From Pelosinus fermentans JBW45 (GTDB taxonomy: Bacteria; Bacillota; Negativicutes; DSM-13327): a stretch of DNA of 64,000 nucleotides. The stretch covers positions 94,501 through 158,500 of the forward strand of contig NZ_CP010978.1 in assembly GCF_000271665.2 (NCBI RefSeq), given 5' to 3'. Made by a program: the position numbers and the translations under genes. Shown piece after piece: positions 29,424 to 38,239 of the stretch (positions are counted from its first letter, which is position 1; every line of letters starts with the position of its first letter). The notes under the pieces are model-generated. The model did not search any database. It was not told the DNA's origin and saw only the letters and a program-made list of their open reading frames with translations.

Positions 29424-29467
29424 AGGTGGTACAAAAATGTTCCATGCGGAACATTTTTGTACCACCT
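29424..29467. promoter_or_regulatory. 20-bp perfect inverted repeat, candidate activator binding site
   Basis: AGGTGGTACAAAAATGTTCC (29424-29443) and its exact complement (29448-29467) flank the four-base centre ATGC. The centre lies about 80 bp upstream of the -24 box of ald, the usual distance for an enhancer site of a sigma-54 activator. It could also act as a hairpin terminator, but the T-run after it is short. The core TGTTCC-ATGC-GGAACA may be the actual recognition unit. Confidence 0.6.
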
Positions 29468-29525
29468 TTTGGAACGAAAATATTACAGAATATATAGAAA
29501 AGTTAGTAAAATCTGAATTATCAGC

Positions 29526-29542
29526 TTGGCATGTTTGTTGCA
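29526..29542 (+). promoter_or_regulatory. Sigma-54 promoter of alanine dehydrogenase
   Basis: TTGGCATG-TTTG-TTGCA matches the -24/-12 consensus (TGGCAYG-N4-TTGCA), with GG and GC exactly 10 bases apart. The start codon of ald lies 63 bases beyond the -12 box. The adjacent gene encodes a sigma-54 activator and a palindrome lies upstream. Confidence 0.88.
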
Positions 29543-29604
29543 TTACTAATTAGCAAGTACTCATGATAAGTACTTGCTAAATTATTAGATGGAGGTTTTT
29601 TATA

Positions 29605-30726
29605 ATGATTATTGGTGTAGCAAAAGAGATTAAAAACAATGAAGCTCGTGTAGGCTTGACGCCAGCAGGTACTGAAGCTCTGTGTAAGGCTGGTCACGCC
29701 GTCATGATTGAAAAAGGCGCAGGCATTGGTTGTGGCTTCTCAGATGAAAGTTATCAAAAAACCGGCGGAGTTATTATTACTGACAGGAAAACCTTATTTG
29801 ATAAAGCAGAAATGATTATTAAAGTAAAAGAGCCAATCGAATCAGAGTATGAACTTTTCCATGAAGGGCAAATTCTCTTTACATATCTGCACTTAGCACC
29901 AGAGCCTAAATTAGCTCATGCTTTATTAGAAAAGAAAGTAATTGGTATTGCCTATGAAACCATTATAGGGCGTAACAATACATTGCCATTATTATCACCA
30001 ATGAGTGAAGTCGCAGGTCGAATGTCAATACAAATCGGTGCCCAATTTTTAGAAAAACCTTGGGGTGGTAAAGGAATTCTCTTAGGGGGCGTGCCAGGAG
30101 TTGAATCCGCGCAAGTCGTTATTATCGGCGGCGGTAATGTTGGCACGAATGCAGCTAAAATGGCTTTAGGTATGGGGGCACGGGTTGCCATTCTTGATAA
30201 ATCAACCGATCGCCTGGCTTACTTGGATGATATTTTTGGCGGAAGAGTTACAACTGTCATGTCCAATAGCTACAATATTGCCCGATGGGTCAAGAAAGCT
30301 GACCTTTTAGTAGGAGCCGTGTTGATTCCAGGTGCGAGGGCTCCTAAATTAGTAAGTGAACAAATGGTTAAAACGATGGAAGAAGGATCGGTTATTGTGG
30401 ATGTTGCCATTGACCAGGGCGGTTCTATTGCTACCATTGATCACGCTACCACTCACAGTGATCCTACTTATACCAAACATGGTGTGGTGCATTATTCCGT
30501 AGCGAATATGCCAGGAGCAGTATCTCGTACGTCCACATTGGCATTGACAAATGCTACATTGGACTATGCACTGCAGATTGCAAATAAAGGTTGGAAACAA
30601 GCTGTAATTGATAATGAAGGGCTGGCTAAAGGCGTTAACGTATTGAACGGCAACGTGACCTACAAAGCAGTAGCAGATGCTTTGAAATTACCTTATGTAG
30701 CTTTAGAAGAGTTGATTCGTAAATAA
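29605..30726 (+). CDS. ald: Alanine dehydrogenase
   Basis: NAD-dependent interconversion of L-alanine with pyruvate and ammonia. The 373-residue length is normal for the family. Seen are the N-terminal GVAKEIKNNEARVGLTPAG, the substrate Lys in IKVKEP, the catalytic His in YLHLAPEP and the Rossmann motif GGGNVGTNAAKMALGMGA with an Asp (AILD) for NAD. GGAGG lies 9 bases before the ATG. A sigma-54 promoter and palindrome upstream, with the divergent ACT-domain activator, suggest induction by an amino acid. Confidence 0.96.
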   Translation: MIIGVAKEIKNNEARVGLTPAGTEALCKAGHAVMIEKGAGIGCGFSDESYQKTGGVIITDRKTLFDKAEMIIKVKEPIESEYELFHEGQILFTYLHLAPEPKLAHALLEKKVIGIAYETIIGRNNTLPLLSPMSEVAGRMSIQIGAQFLEKPWGGKGILLGGVPGVESAQVVIIGGGNVGTNAAKMALGMGARVAILDKSTDRLAYLDDIFGGRVTTVMSNSYNIARWVKKADLLVGAVLIPGARAPKLVSEQMVKTMEEGSVIVDVAIDQGGSIATIDHATTHSDPTYTKHGVVHYSVANMPGAVSRTSTLALTNATLDYALQIANKGWKQAVIDNEGLAKGVNVLNGNVTYKAVADALKLPYVALEELIRK

Positions 30727-30848
30727 TAAATAATCATCATTGTCATGAAGATACAAGTTGAGAACAGCTATTTTAAAAAACAAAATGAATTTATAAGCAG
30801 ATAAAAAAAGAATGCTTTTTCGGGTAAATCATCTAAGCACTGGTAATA

Positions 30849-30884
30849 GGACCATAAATACTAGGATTCATTTATGGTCCTTTT
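30849..30884 (+). terminator. Rho-independent terminator after ald
   Basis: GGACCATAAAT and ATTTATGGTCC form an 11-bp perfect stem with a 10-base loop, followed by TTTT. It lies in the 255-base gap between ald and the permease gene, which are therefore probably separate transcripts. Confidence 0.85.
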
Positions 30885-30981
30885 CCTGGTTTTCTTCCAT
30901 ATTGTAACAGTACGATTATGTAGTTTAACTTATATATAAAGCATTTAAAATATGAGAATATTCGCGCAAGGAGGTATTTCT

Positions 30982-33096
30982 ATGGGTCAGTTAAGCAATC
31001 ATAATTCACCTGAAAAAGAACTGCGAGCCGATCTTGGGCTGATCTCAGCATTGTCCTTGGTAGTCGGTATGGTCTTGGGTGCTGGTGCGTTCATGAAACC
31101 ACCAGCTGTATTGGCAGCGGCAGGAGATTTTAATTTGGCATTAGCTGCCTGGGCTATCGGTGGTCTTTTCTCGATTAGTGGTGGTTTGACACTCTGTGAA
31201 TTGGGTGTTATGTTTCCTCGTACAGGCGGTATTTTTGTCTATCTGGAAGAAATATATGGTCCTAAAGTGGCCTTCTTATACGGTTGGATGATTAGTGTGA
31301 TTTTTGGACCGGCTTTGGTTGGAGCACTTACTGGATATTTTAGTTCTGTATTCTGCTTATTATTTAATATTCCGGATTCATATAATGGCGTTGTCGGCGC
31401 GGGAGCTTTAGGCTTTATTGCCTTTGTGAACTCCATAGGTGTAAAAGAAGCTGGATATCTGCAGACTGTAGCAACCTTCTGTAAACTGATTCCAATTATT
31501 TTATTAGCCGTATTCGGCATATTAAAGGGGAATGGGCAGGTAGCTATATTTGGTGCCAGCGGTGGGGGCATAGCGACCGCAGCTCCCTTTTCTGTTGCAA
31601 TTCTTGCAACTTTATTCGCCTATGACGGCTGGGCTCAAGTTGCGTCTGTAGCTGGTGAAATCAAGAATCCCAGTAAGGTATTGCCGAAGGCGATTATTGG
31701 TGGAATATCATTTCTGATTATCGTATATATCAGTATTAATATTGCCATGTTTAATATTTTTCCTGTAAGTGAAATGGTTGCCCTTGGTCATGATGCATCT
31801 TCCATTGCGGCACAAAGGATGTTCGGTCTGATGGGGGGCAATTTGATTGCAGTGGGTATCATGATTTCGATCCTGGGTGGTCTTAATGGATATATTATGA
31901 CCTTGTCCCGCACGATTTATATTATGGGTAAAAGAGGGCAGATTTTCGGCGCTTCTATTTTAAGTAAGATTGATAATGACAGTAATTCACCAGTCAATGC
32001 GATACTGATGCTGGTTACAAGTTCTTATATCTATTGTCGCCTGCTAGATGCTGACAAGCTTTCCGATATTGCGATGTTCTCCGTTTGGCTGTTTTATTTA
32101 CTGGCGTTTATTGGTGTTATCATTGCCCGGAAGACCCATGCAGATATACCACGATCCTATAAGGTGCTTTGCTATCCAGTTGTACCCCTAATTGCAATTG
32201 GTGGTGCCATATATGTTATTTATGGTATGTTGAGTTATCAATTTCTCAACGGTATCATCTCCATTGGCCTTACACTGGCTGGATTACCCTTATATTATTA
32301 TTTAAACAGGAGTGAAAAGAAAGTAAACCTGTTTTCGAGATTAAAAACAAAATATGTAGTGGGTATAGGCGCTTTGCTTGTCATTGGATTGCTGACGCTA
32401 TTTGTGCAGGTAATTGATAATCGGGAAGAAATTACTGTAGGTATTGTACCTCAATTCGCGCCCTTTGCTTATGAAGATCAAAACGGTAAGCTTACGGGAT
32501 TTGATATAGAACTCATTAATATCATAGCAGAAAAGGCCGATTTAAAAGTCAATTATCGAATGGTTTCGTTAGAATATATTTTTGAGGCGGTAAGTCATGA
32601 ATATGCTGACATTGCGATATGCTCTTTATCTGTGACACCAGAAAGGCAAAAGAGTGTCAATTTTACGAAACCCTATATTGAAAAAGGCGGCTTAGCCCTA
32701 TTGGCTAGACAAGGGGCGTCGATTCAAGATGTGAAAGACTTGACCGGTAAGGTCGCAGGTGTGCCGCAAGGATCGACTAGTGAAGCATTCATCCGCAATA
32801 ACAGTAACGCAAGAATACAGGTTTTTCAATCCAATTTGGATATGATCCAAGCCTTTAATCAAGGATGGATTGATGTGATCGCCTTTGATAAGTTAACATT
32901 AGAGTATTTCATATCACAAAAAATGATTGCTCATCCGGTGGAGCTGCAAGTGATCCATCAAGAAGACTATGCGATTGCCTTTTCCAACAAGAATAAGGCG
33001 ATCGGTGAAAGGATTAACAAGATCATATCAGACATGAGGAAAAACGGTGAATTGGAAGCATTGTATCAGAAGTGGTTTAATAATGTGAGTATATAA
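30982..33096 (+). CDS. APC-family amino acid permease fused to a solute-binding protein domain
   Basis: A 704-residue fusion. Residues about 1-440 form an amino acid-polyamine-organocation permease with about 12 membrane spans and the typical start VVGMVLGAGAFMKPP. One more span (about 450-475) leads to a C-terminal type 3 periplasmic binding domain (about 480-704) with ITVGIVPQFAPFAYED, LTGFDIELI, DIAICSLSVTPERQKSVNFTKPY and GVPQGSTSEAFI. The binding domain should lie outside the cell beside the channel. Such domains normally serve ABC transporters, so joining one to a secondary transporter is unusual. The ATG at 30982 follows AAGGAGG by 7 bases; an upstream in-frame ATG at 30952 has no such site. 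It lies after ald, so uptake of alanine or another amino acid is plausible. Confidence 0.9.
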   Translation: MGQLSNHNSPEKELRADLGLISALSLVVGMVLGAGAFMKPPAVLAAAGDFNLALAAWAIGGLFSISGGLTLCELGVMFPRTGGIFVYLEEIYGPKVAFLYGWMISVIFGPALVGALTGYFSSVFCLLFNIPDSYNGVVGAGALGFIAFVNSIGVKEAGYLQTVATFCKLIPIILLAVFGILKGNGQVAIFGASGGGIATAAPFSVAILATLFAYDGWAQVASVAGEIKNPSKVLPKAIIGGISFLIIVYISINIAMFNIFPVSEMVALGHDASSIAAQRMFGLMGGNLIAVGIMISILGGLNGYIMTLSRTIYIMGKRGQIFGASILSKIDNDSNSPVNAILMLVTSSYIYCRLLDADKLSDIAMFSVWLFYLLAFIGVIIARKTHADIPRSYKVLCYPVVPLIAIGGAIYVIYGMLSYQFLNGIISIGLTLAGLPLYYYLNRSEKKVNLFSRLKTKYVVGIGALLVIGLLTLFVQVIDNREEITVGIVPQFAPFAYEDQNGKLTGFDIELINIIAEKADLKVNYRMVSLEYIFEAVSHEYADIAICSLSVTPERQKSVNFTKPYIEKGGLALLARQGASIQDVKDLTGKVAGVPQGSTSEAFIRNNSNARIQVFQSNLDMIQAFNQGWIDVIAFDKLTLEYFISQKMIAHPVELQVIHQEDYAIAFSNKNKAIGERINKIISDMRKNGELEALYQKWFNNVSI

Positions 33097-33152
33097 TGGA
33101 ATTAAGAGATGGTGTATGCTTGCTTATAAAATATGAACGAGGTGATATGATA

Positions 33153-33395
33153 ATGATGTCTACAACGATTTATGAACAATTAAAATGTGTAGCCGAAAAG
33201 CTTAAATCTGTAAAGGTGAGTGATATTAATAACGTTGAAGATGCATTTAAGGATCTGTTATATTGTGAGACGAACACAATGAAGCTTTATGATGAAATAA
33301 AAGGTGAAATCTTACGGGTTCATAGTGAAGAGGTGACGGATGAAGAGTTTAGACAAAAGATGAACCTAGCAGTTAAAAAAATCATCGGCAATTAA
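33153..33395 (+). CDS. Small protein of unknown function
   Basis: About 80 residues, acidic and mainly helical by composition, without a signal peptide, membrane span or motif that I recognise. Two adjacent ATG codons (33153, 33156) follow GAGGTG at a good distance; ATGs at 33096 and 33147 are less well placed. It follows the permease fusion gene by 56 bases and probably shares its transcript, ending at a strong terminator. A role linked to the transporter is only inferred from position. Confidence 0.65.
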   Translation: MMSTTIYEQLKCVAEKLKSVKVSDINNVEDAFKDLLYCETNTMKLYDEIKGEILRVHSEEVTDEEFRQKMNLAVKKIIGN

Positions 33396-33481
33396 TCAGT
33401 ATGTTTCCCTCGTATTTGAACGAATGCTATGCCTTTCGGTATTCGGATATTTTTAATGGTATGTGTCCCGCAGGCCTTTAA

Positions 33482-33527
33482 AGCGGCATCTCCCTTGTAA
33501 AAAAAACAAGGGAGATGCTGCTTTTTT
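33482..33527 (+). terminator. Rho-independent terminator between convergent genes
   Basis: AGCGGCATCTCCCTTGT and ACAAGGGAGATGCTGCT pair over 17 positions with one G-T, around a seven-A loop, followed by a run of T. It ends the permease operon, just before the end of the oppositely oriented LysR gene. Confidence 0.92.
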
Positions 33528-33532
33528 AATAC

Positions 33533-34426
33533 TTAGGCCAATTTCTGTATACTTTTCTTGGCTAAAGCAATGAATGTGTGCACAAGTGGAGAGGTTTCAT
33601 CATTTCGCCATGCTAAAGCTGTTTTAAGAGTTGACACTGAATTCTTTAATTGGCGATAAGTAATACCCCTTACCCGGAGATTTTGGATTGAATCGGGCAC
33701 TAGCGCAACTCCCATTCCGGCAGCAACAAGTGATATGGATGTATGTAGTTCATGCACCTCCTGCGTAATATTGGGGCTAAAACCAGCATTGTGACAAATA
33801 TTTATTATAGTATCGTAGTAAATTTGTCCCGAGTTTCTTGGAATCATTATGAATAACTCTTTTGAAAACTCTTGTACCTCAATTGGACCTGATTTTGAGG
33901 CTAAGGGATGGTTTCTGGGCATGGCAATAATGAATGGTTCCTGGTGAATAACCTCAAAATTTAATTGAGAGTTTTTGATAGGGGCACAGAGTATGCCAAT
34001 ATTAATTTCTCCGTTCAGTAATGATTGAATTTGATCTGTAGTGCTCAATTGAAGTACCGAAATGTCAACGGATGGAAATTTACTTCGATAAGGTTGTAAT
34101 AGCTTTGGCAGAATATCATAGGTAGCTGTTCCAGTAAATCCCACTATAATATTACCAATCTCTCCTTTCTGTGCCCTTAGTGCAGAATCACATGTTTTAT
34201 CGAGGTCAATAAGGATTTTATATACATTCTTGAGAAAGTTCTTTCCGGCAGCTGTTAGTTCAACTTGACGTTTAGTTCGCTGAAATAACTGGACGCCTAA
34301 TTCGCTTTCTAATTGGCGAATTTGTTGACTAAGGGGGGGCTGTGCCATGTTTAAACGCTCAGCGGCCCGGGTAAAATGTAATTCTTCTGCAACAGCTACA
34401 AAATATCTTAAGTGGCGCAACTCCAT
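33533..34426 (-). CDS. LysR-family transcriptional regulator
   Basis: A 297-residue regulator with the N-terminal winged helix-turn-helix MELRHLRYFVAVAEELHFTR and AERLNMAQPPLSQQIRQLE, then a LysR effector-binding domain. It resembles the BenM/CatM-like subgroup by its start. AGGAGACC precedes the ATG. It is divergent from the GNAT-like gene with 132 bases between the start codons, the usual arrangement for a regulator and its target. The GNAT gene, and perhaps the adc operon beyond, are candidate targets. The effector is unknown. Confidence 0.93.
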   Translation of the reverse strand: MELRHLRYFVAVAEELHFTRAAERLNMAQPPLSQQIRQLESELGVQLFQRTKRQVELTAAGKNFLKNVYKILIDLDKTCDSALRAQKGEIGNIIVGFTGTATYDILPKLLQPYRSKFPSVDISVLQLSTTDQIQSLLNGEINIGILCAPIKNSQLNFEVIHQEPFIIAMPRNHPLASKSGPIEVQEFSKELFIMIPRNSGQIYYDTIINICHNAGFSPNITQEVHELHTSISLVAAGMGVALVPDSIQNLRVRGITYRQLKNSVSTLKTALAWRNDETSPLVHTFIALAKKSIQKLA

Positions 34427-34558
34427 AGAAGGTCTCCTTGTTTTATATTAATAAAGTATAAGTCTATTATAGATTAAGTATTGGACGCAGTTTGTCAGTT
34501 TTTGTATACTACTTCCATGAATACAAAAAAATACCATATTGAAATGGAGGAACCATTT

Positions 34559-35692
34559 ATGTGTGAAGTATCTAATGAGATCATTTCCGTCAAAGGGAAA
34601 GATATACCGATATTATTAGCAAAAAAAGACGGCGATCACGTTGAGATTAGATATATGAAACTCTGTGAGGCCGTTGATGTAGTGCGTCTTATATATCAAT
34701 GTTATGGATATACATATTTTTATGAGAATTTTTATTACCCTGAGCATATCGCTGAATACAACAAGCGGGGTGTAATGAAATCATTAGTGGCCGTAAATAA
34801 GAACGGTGAAATAATTGGTCATATGACTTTATTCAGAAATGAAATCATTGGTAATGTTGCACGAACTGGTACTAAAGAAGAATGTAAACTTGGTGAACCA
34901 TCAATGGTAATGGTAAGACCTGACTATAGAAATATGAATATATTTAGCAGAATGATGAATCGGGTAATGAAAGAGGATCTTTCGTACACGAAAAATCTTT
35001 CTGGTTTATTTTCTCCACCAATTTCTGAGCATATATATTCACAATTAGCAATGTATAAATGTGGTTTTAAAGATTGTGGATGCTTACTAGGAAATTACCC
35101 TCCAGCGGAAATAAAAGATATATCAAATAGACAATCGCAAAGGATAAGCTTAGTTTTAACGTACTATTCATTGCAGAATCGAAAAGATAAGATTATTTAT
35201 CCTCCGAGTCAGCATAGAAAAATGATTTTAGATATTTATGGAAATCTAGGTGCGGTTCCGAATTGGGAAGAACCACAGTGCCATTACGATGATCACAGTT
35301 ATAAAGAAACTTCTTTGATAAAAGCGAAAATTGTTCCAAAACTTAATAACGCAAGTATAAAAGTAAGCAGATATGGTGCTGATATTGTGGAATGTGTGAA
35401 AAAAAAGATGAAGGAAATGCTGGCAAAGAACACGGAAGCCATACTTCTCTATTTAAGTCTAAATGATCCATTAACATATAAATTTGCTGAACAGTTTGAA
35501 CAAATGGGATTTTTCTTCGCGGGTGTTTTGCCAGCTATGTCTATTGGCGATGCTTTAATTTTACAATATCTTAATGCAAGTAATTTTGATTATAACAAGG
35601 TTCAAATCGTTTCTAAAAATGCGAAAGAAATATTGGACTATGTTAGAAAATGTGAACTTAAAGCAAGACATATGATTAGGTTAGTTGGTTAG
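34559..35692 (+). CDS. GNAT-like acyltransferase, function unknown
   Basis: A 377-residue soluble protein. The middle part (KSLVAVNKNGEIIGHMTLFR, then EPSMVMVRPDYRNMNIFSRMM) matches the beta-strand and acetyl-CoA-binding helix of GNAT folds, with RNMNIF in place of the usual R/Q-x-x-G-x-G/A loop. The C-terminal half may be a second, degenerate GNAT fold (AILLYLSLNDPLTYKFAEQFEQMGF). The ATG at 34559 sits 8 bases after GGAGG; the frame is open further upstream, but no ribosome site supports an earlier start. It is divergent from the LysR gene. The substrate is not known. Confidence 0.75.
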   Translation: MCEVSNEIISVKGKDIPILLAKKDGDHVEIRYMKLCEAVDVVRLIYQCYGYTYFYENFYYPEHIAEYNKRGVMKSLVAVNKNGEIIGHMTLFRNEIIGNVARTGTKEECKLGEPSMVMVRPDYRNMNIFSRMMNRVMKEDLSYTKNLSGLFSPPISEHIYSQLAMYKCGFKDCGCLLGNYPPAEIKDISNRQSQRISLVLTYYSLQNRKDKIIYPPSQHRKMILDIYGNLGAVPNWEEPQCHYDDHSYKETSLIKAKIVPKLNNASIKVSRYGADIVECVKKKMKEMLAKNTEAILLYLSLNDPLTYKFAEQFEQMGFFFAGVLPAMSIGDALILQYLNASNFDYNKVQIVSKNAKEILDYVRKCELKARHMIRLVG

Positions 35693-35786
35693 TTTAATCT
35701 GTTACGCAAGCCTATGATGCAAACAGGTATGGAAAATGGCTTGTGAATAAAAAATAGAGAAATTAACTAGACATTATACTAAGGAG

Positions 35787-35930
35787 GTGATTTTTTTAAA
35801 AGTTTATGAAGCACCAATTAATTAAACTGTAAATCTTTCTATTGGTAATGATCTAATTGTGAACATGGGATTGTCAGCCGTAGGGAGAGTAAAGTTTAAA
35901 AAATGTCAGTACAAAGAAAGGATGGTTTAC
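35787..35930 (+). pseudogene. Candidate decayed small peptide gene before adc
   Basis: A near-perfect ribosome site, AAGGAGGTGA (35781-35790), is followed by a frame reading KVYEAPIN, a TAA (35823-35825), then TVNLSIGNDLIVNMGLSAVG. The pattern Lys-x-Tyr-Glu-x-Pro with a later acidic stretch recalls short peptides of Clostridia-like bacteria, including some RiPP-type precursors. No usable start codon stands at the right distance: TTA occurs where TTG would fit. One changed base (AAA to TAA) would explain the stop. The frame then runs on into adc. This is inference from a short sequence. Confidence 0.35.
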
Positions 35931-36674
35931 ATGTTAAAAAGTGAGGTTCTTAAATGCTTTACAACGCCGCTGACGGGTCCAGCTTTCCCCAAAACTACTT
36001 ATAGGTTTAACAATCGGGAGTATCTTAATATCGTTTATCGCACCGATTTAACAGCTCTGCGCCGGGTGGTTCCAGAACCATTAGAAATTATAGACCCACT
36101 AGTACGATTTGAAATGATGCGTATGCCAGATGTGACTGGTTTGGGATCTTACACTGAAAGCGGCCAGGTTATACCAGTGCGGTTTAATGGAGAAGAAGGC
36201 GACTATTTGCATGCTATGTATTTGGATAATCTTCCCGCCATTGCATTTGGGAGAGAAGTGAGTGCTTTTCCCAAATTATTAGCAACACCCAAATTATATG
36301 TGGATAATGATACGTTAGTGGGCACTCTGGATTATGGTTCACTACGCGTAGCCACTGCAACAATGGGATATAAACATTTTCCAATTGATCAAACAGAGGC
36401 CTTCGCGGAAATTGGCAGACCTACATTTATGATAAAAATAATGCGGGGGTACACTGGTGAACCAAAAGTCTGCGAGCTTGTCCGCACACAGACTACGGAT
36501 ATCACTATACATGGTGCATGGAAAGGTCCTGCACGACTACAGTTATTTGCCCATGCCCTTGCGCCATTGGCAGACTTGCCAGTGTTAGAGGTTGTTGGTG
36601 CATCTCATATTCTGACAGATTTAACATTAGCACCTGTAAAAATGGTCTATGACTACTTGGCAGAAAAAAAATAG
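35931..36674 (+). CDS. adc: Acetoacetate decarboxylase
   Basis: Decarboxylates acetoacetate to acetone and CO2 through a Schiff base on lysine. The 247-residue protein is close to the clostridial enzyme in length and carries the active-site region GREVSAFPKLL, with the Schiff-base Lys kept but Leu where the clostridial enzyme has a second Lys. Conserved segments are RFEMMRMPDVTGLGSYTE, GTLDYGSLRVATATMGYKH and FMIKIMRGYTGEP. The ATG at 35931 follows AAAGGATG by 7 bases. It heads adc-atoD-atoA-thl, an acetone-forming or acetoacetate-using set. Confidence 0.94.
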   Translation: MLKSEVLKCFTTPLTGPAFPKTTYRFNNREYLNIVYRTDLTALRRVVPEPLEIIDPLVRFEMMRMPDVTGLGSYTESGQVIPVRFNGEEGDYLHAMYLDNLPAIAFGREVSAFPKLLATPKLYVDNDTLVGTLDYGSLRVATATMGYKHFPIDQTEAFAEIGRPTFMIKIMRGYTGEPKVCELVRTQTTDITIHGAWKGPARLQLFAHALAPLADLPVLEVVGASHILTDLTLAPVKMVYDYLAEKK

Positions 36675-36775
36675 AAATTTTGAGACGTAACAATAAGAGG
36701 GGGCTTTGTCGGTTTTATTTGGTACCAATAATGCCAAATGAATCCTTATGAATCTCCCAATCAAGGAGGCTAGGT

Positions 36776-37435
36776 ATGAAAAATAAACAATTAAATATTC
36801 AACAAGCAAGCGAGTACTTTAAAGACGGCATGACAGTAATGGTTGGAGGTTTTCTAGCGGTTGGCACACCTGAAAGGCTGGTTCATGCCATTGTTGACAG
36901 AGGGGTTAAGGATATTACCTTAATTACAAATGACACTGCTGTACCGGATAAAGGGGTGGGACAACTCATTGTCAATCGGCAGGTGAAAAAAGTTGTTGCT
37001 TCTCATATTGGCACCAATCCTGAAACAGGTAAGCAAATGATTGCCAAGGAATTGGAGGTGGAACTTGTACCACAAGGAACACTGGCAGAAAGAATTCGCT
37101 GCGGAGGATCAGGATTAGGTGGTGTGCTTACTCTCACTGGTGTAGGTACTATTGTGGAAGAAAATAAACGGAAAATTAGTGTTGATGGTAAGATATATCT
37201 TTTGGAGAAACCACTACACGCTGATGTAGCTTTAATAAAAGCAAGGAAAGCAGATACAGCGGGGAATTTAATTTACGATAAAGCAGCACGTAATTTCAAT
37301 CCTATAATGGCGATGGCTGCAGATGTTGTAATTGTTGAGGTGGATGAACTGGTTGAAGTTGGTGAAATTGTGCCTGATGAAGTTATGACTGCTGGTGTGT
37401 TAGTAGATAAGATTTTTTGTGTGGAGGGTTGCTAA
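36776..37435 (+). CDS. atoD: Acetate/acetoacetyl-CoA transferase, alpha subunit
   Basis: Subunit A of a 3-oxoacid CoA-transferase, moving CoA between acetoacetate and a short fatty acid. The 219-residue protein has the family pattern [36 protein letters not shown] and the Gly-rich [25 protein letters not shown] precedes the ATG. Its partner subunit starts two bases after its stop, so the two are made together. Butyrate or acetate specificity cannot be decided here. Confidence 0.94.
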   Translation: MKNKQLNIQQASEYFKDGMTVMVGGFLAVGTPERLVHAIVDRGVKDITLITNDTAVPDKGVGQLIVNRQVKKVVASHIGTNPETGKQMIAKELEVELVPQGTLAERIRCGGSGLGGVLTLTGVGTIVEENKRKISVDGKIYLLEKPLHADVALIKARKADTAGNLIYDKAARNFNPIMAMAADVVIVEVDELVEVGEIVPDEVMTAGVLVDKIFCVEGC

Positions 37436-37437
37436 AT

Positions 37438-38091
37438 ATGAAAGCAAAAGAGATGATTGCAAGACGCGCAGCTGTGGAACTAAAAGATGGTGATGTTGTT
37501 AATCTGGGAATTGGTCTTCCGACCTTGGTGGCAAATTATCTGCCTAAAGGTATAGATGTAATGCTAGAATCAGAGAATGGCTTTATCGGTTTGGGATCTG
37601 TCGGAGAAAGCACGGATTCCAATCTTGTAAATGCTGGTGGTCAGCTGTGTGGTATTATTCCTGGTGGGGCTATGTTTGACAGTGCAATGTCGTTCTCCCT
37701 TATTCGCGGCGGACATGTAGATGTTACTGTGCTTGGCGGTTTGCAGACAGACCAGAAAGGCAATCTGGCCAATTGGATGGTTCCGGGGAAAATGGTACCT
37801 GGCATGGGGGGAGCCATGGATTTAGTGATAGGTGCAAAGAAGGTTATTGTTGCAATGGAACATTGTGCCAAAGATGGTTCTGCAAAAATTTTGAAGATCT
37901 GCAATTTGCCGCTCACCGGAAAAGGTGTAGTTGATTTAATTGTTACCGAACTCGGTGTATTCCGTGTGACCGAAAAAGGTCTTTTATTGACGGAGATTGC
38001 CCCTGGCGTTACCGTTGAAACAGTGAAAGGTAAAACAGAAGCTGATTTAATTATTAGTAACAATTTAATATCCATGAAAAATGTCTCATAA
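37438..38091 (+). CDS. atoA: Acetate/acetoacetyl-CoA transferase, beta subunit
   Basis: Subunit B, which carries the catalytic Glu of the CoA-transferase in SENGFIGLG. The 217-residue protein also shows [40 protein letters not shown] and [18 protein letters not shown], all typical. The ATG at 37438 follows GGAGGG and lies two bases after the alpha-subunit stop; an in-frame ATG inside the alpha gene at 37417 lacks support. Confidence 0.94.
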   Translation: MKAKEMIARRAAVELKDGDVVNLGIGLPTLVANYLPKGIDVMLESENGFIGLGSVGESTDSNLVNAGGQLCGIIPGGAMFDSAMSFSLIRGGHVDVTVLGGLQTDQKGNLANWMVPGKMVPGMGGAMDLVIGAKKVIVAMEHCAKDGSAKILKICNLPLTGKGVVDLIVTELGVFRVTEKGLLLTEIAPGVTVETVKGKTEADLIISNNLISMKNVS

Positions 38092-38104
38092 AACTAAGTA
38101 TAAG

Positions 38105-38153
38105 AATGATCCTCTTTTGATTCCAACCCAATAGAGGGGGTCATTGTTATTCT
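38105..38153 (+). terminator. Probable terminator after atoA
   Basis: AATGATCCTCT and AGAGGGGGTCATT pair with a small bulge, followed by a T-rich stretch. It lies in the 148-base gap before thl, so thl may have its own promoter or be expressed by partial read-through. Confidence 0.55.
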
Positions 38154-38239
38154 TATGGAAAAATACTTGATTCATAAAATATTAGAAGATTGAAAGTGAA
38201 AATATTAACACAAGCATATAACATATGGAGGTAATTACA

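Noticed and set aside
29424-29467. Terminator of an upstream transcript
   Set aside because: Possible as a hairpin, but no gene reads into it from the left and the T-run is short; its place upstream of the sigma-54 promoter fits an activator site better.
37641-38075. 144-codon minus-strand open frame
   Set aside because: Mirror of the CoA-transferase beta subunit, whose motifs are unmistakable.
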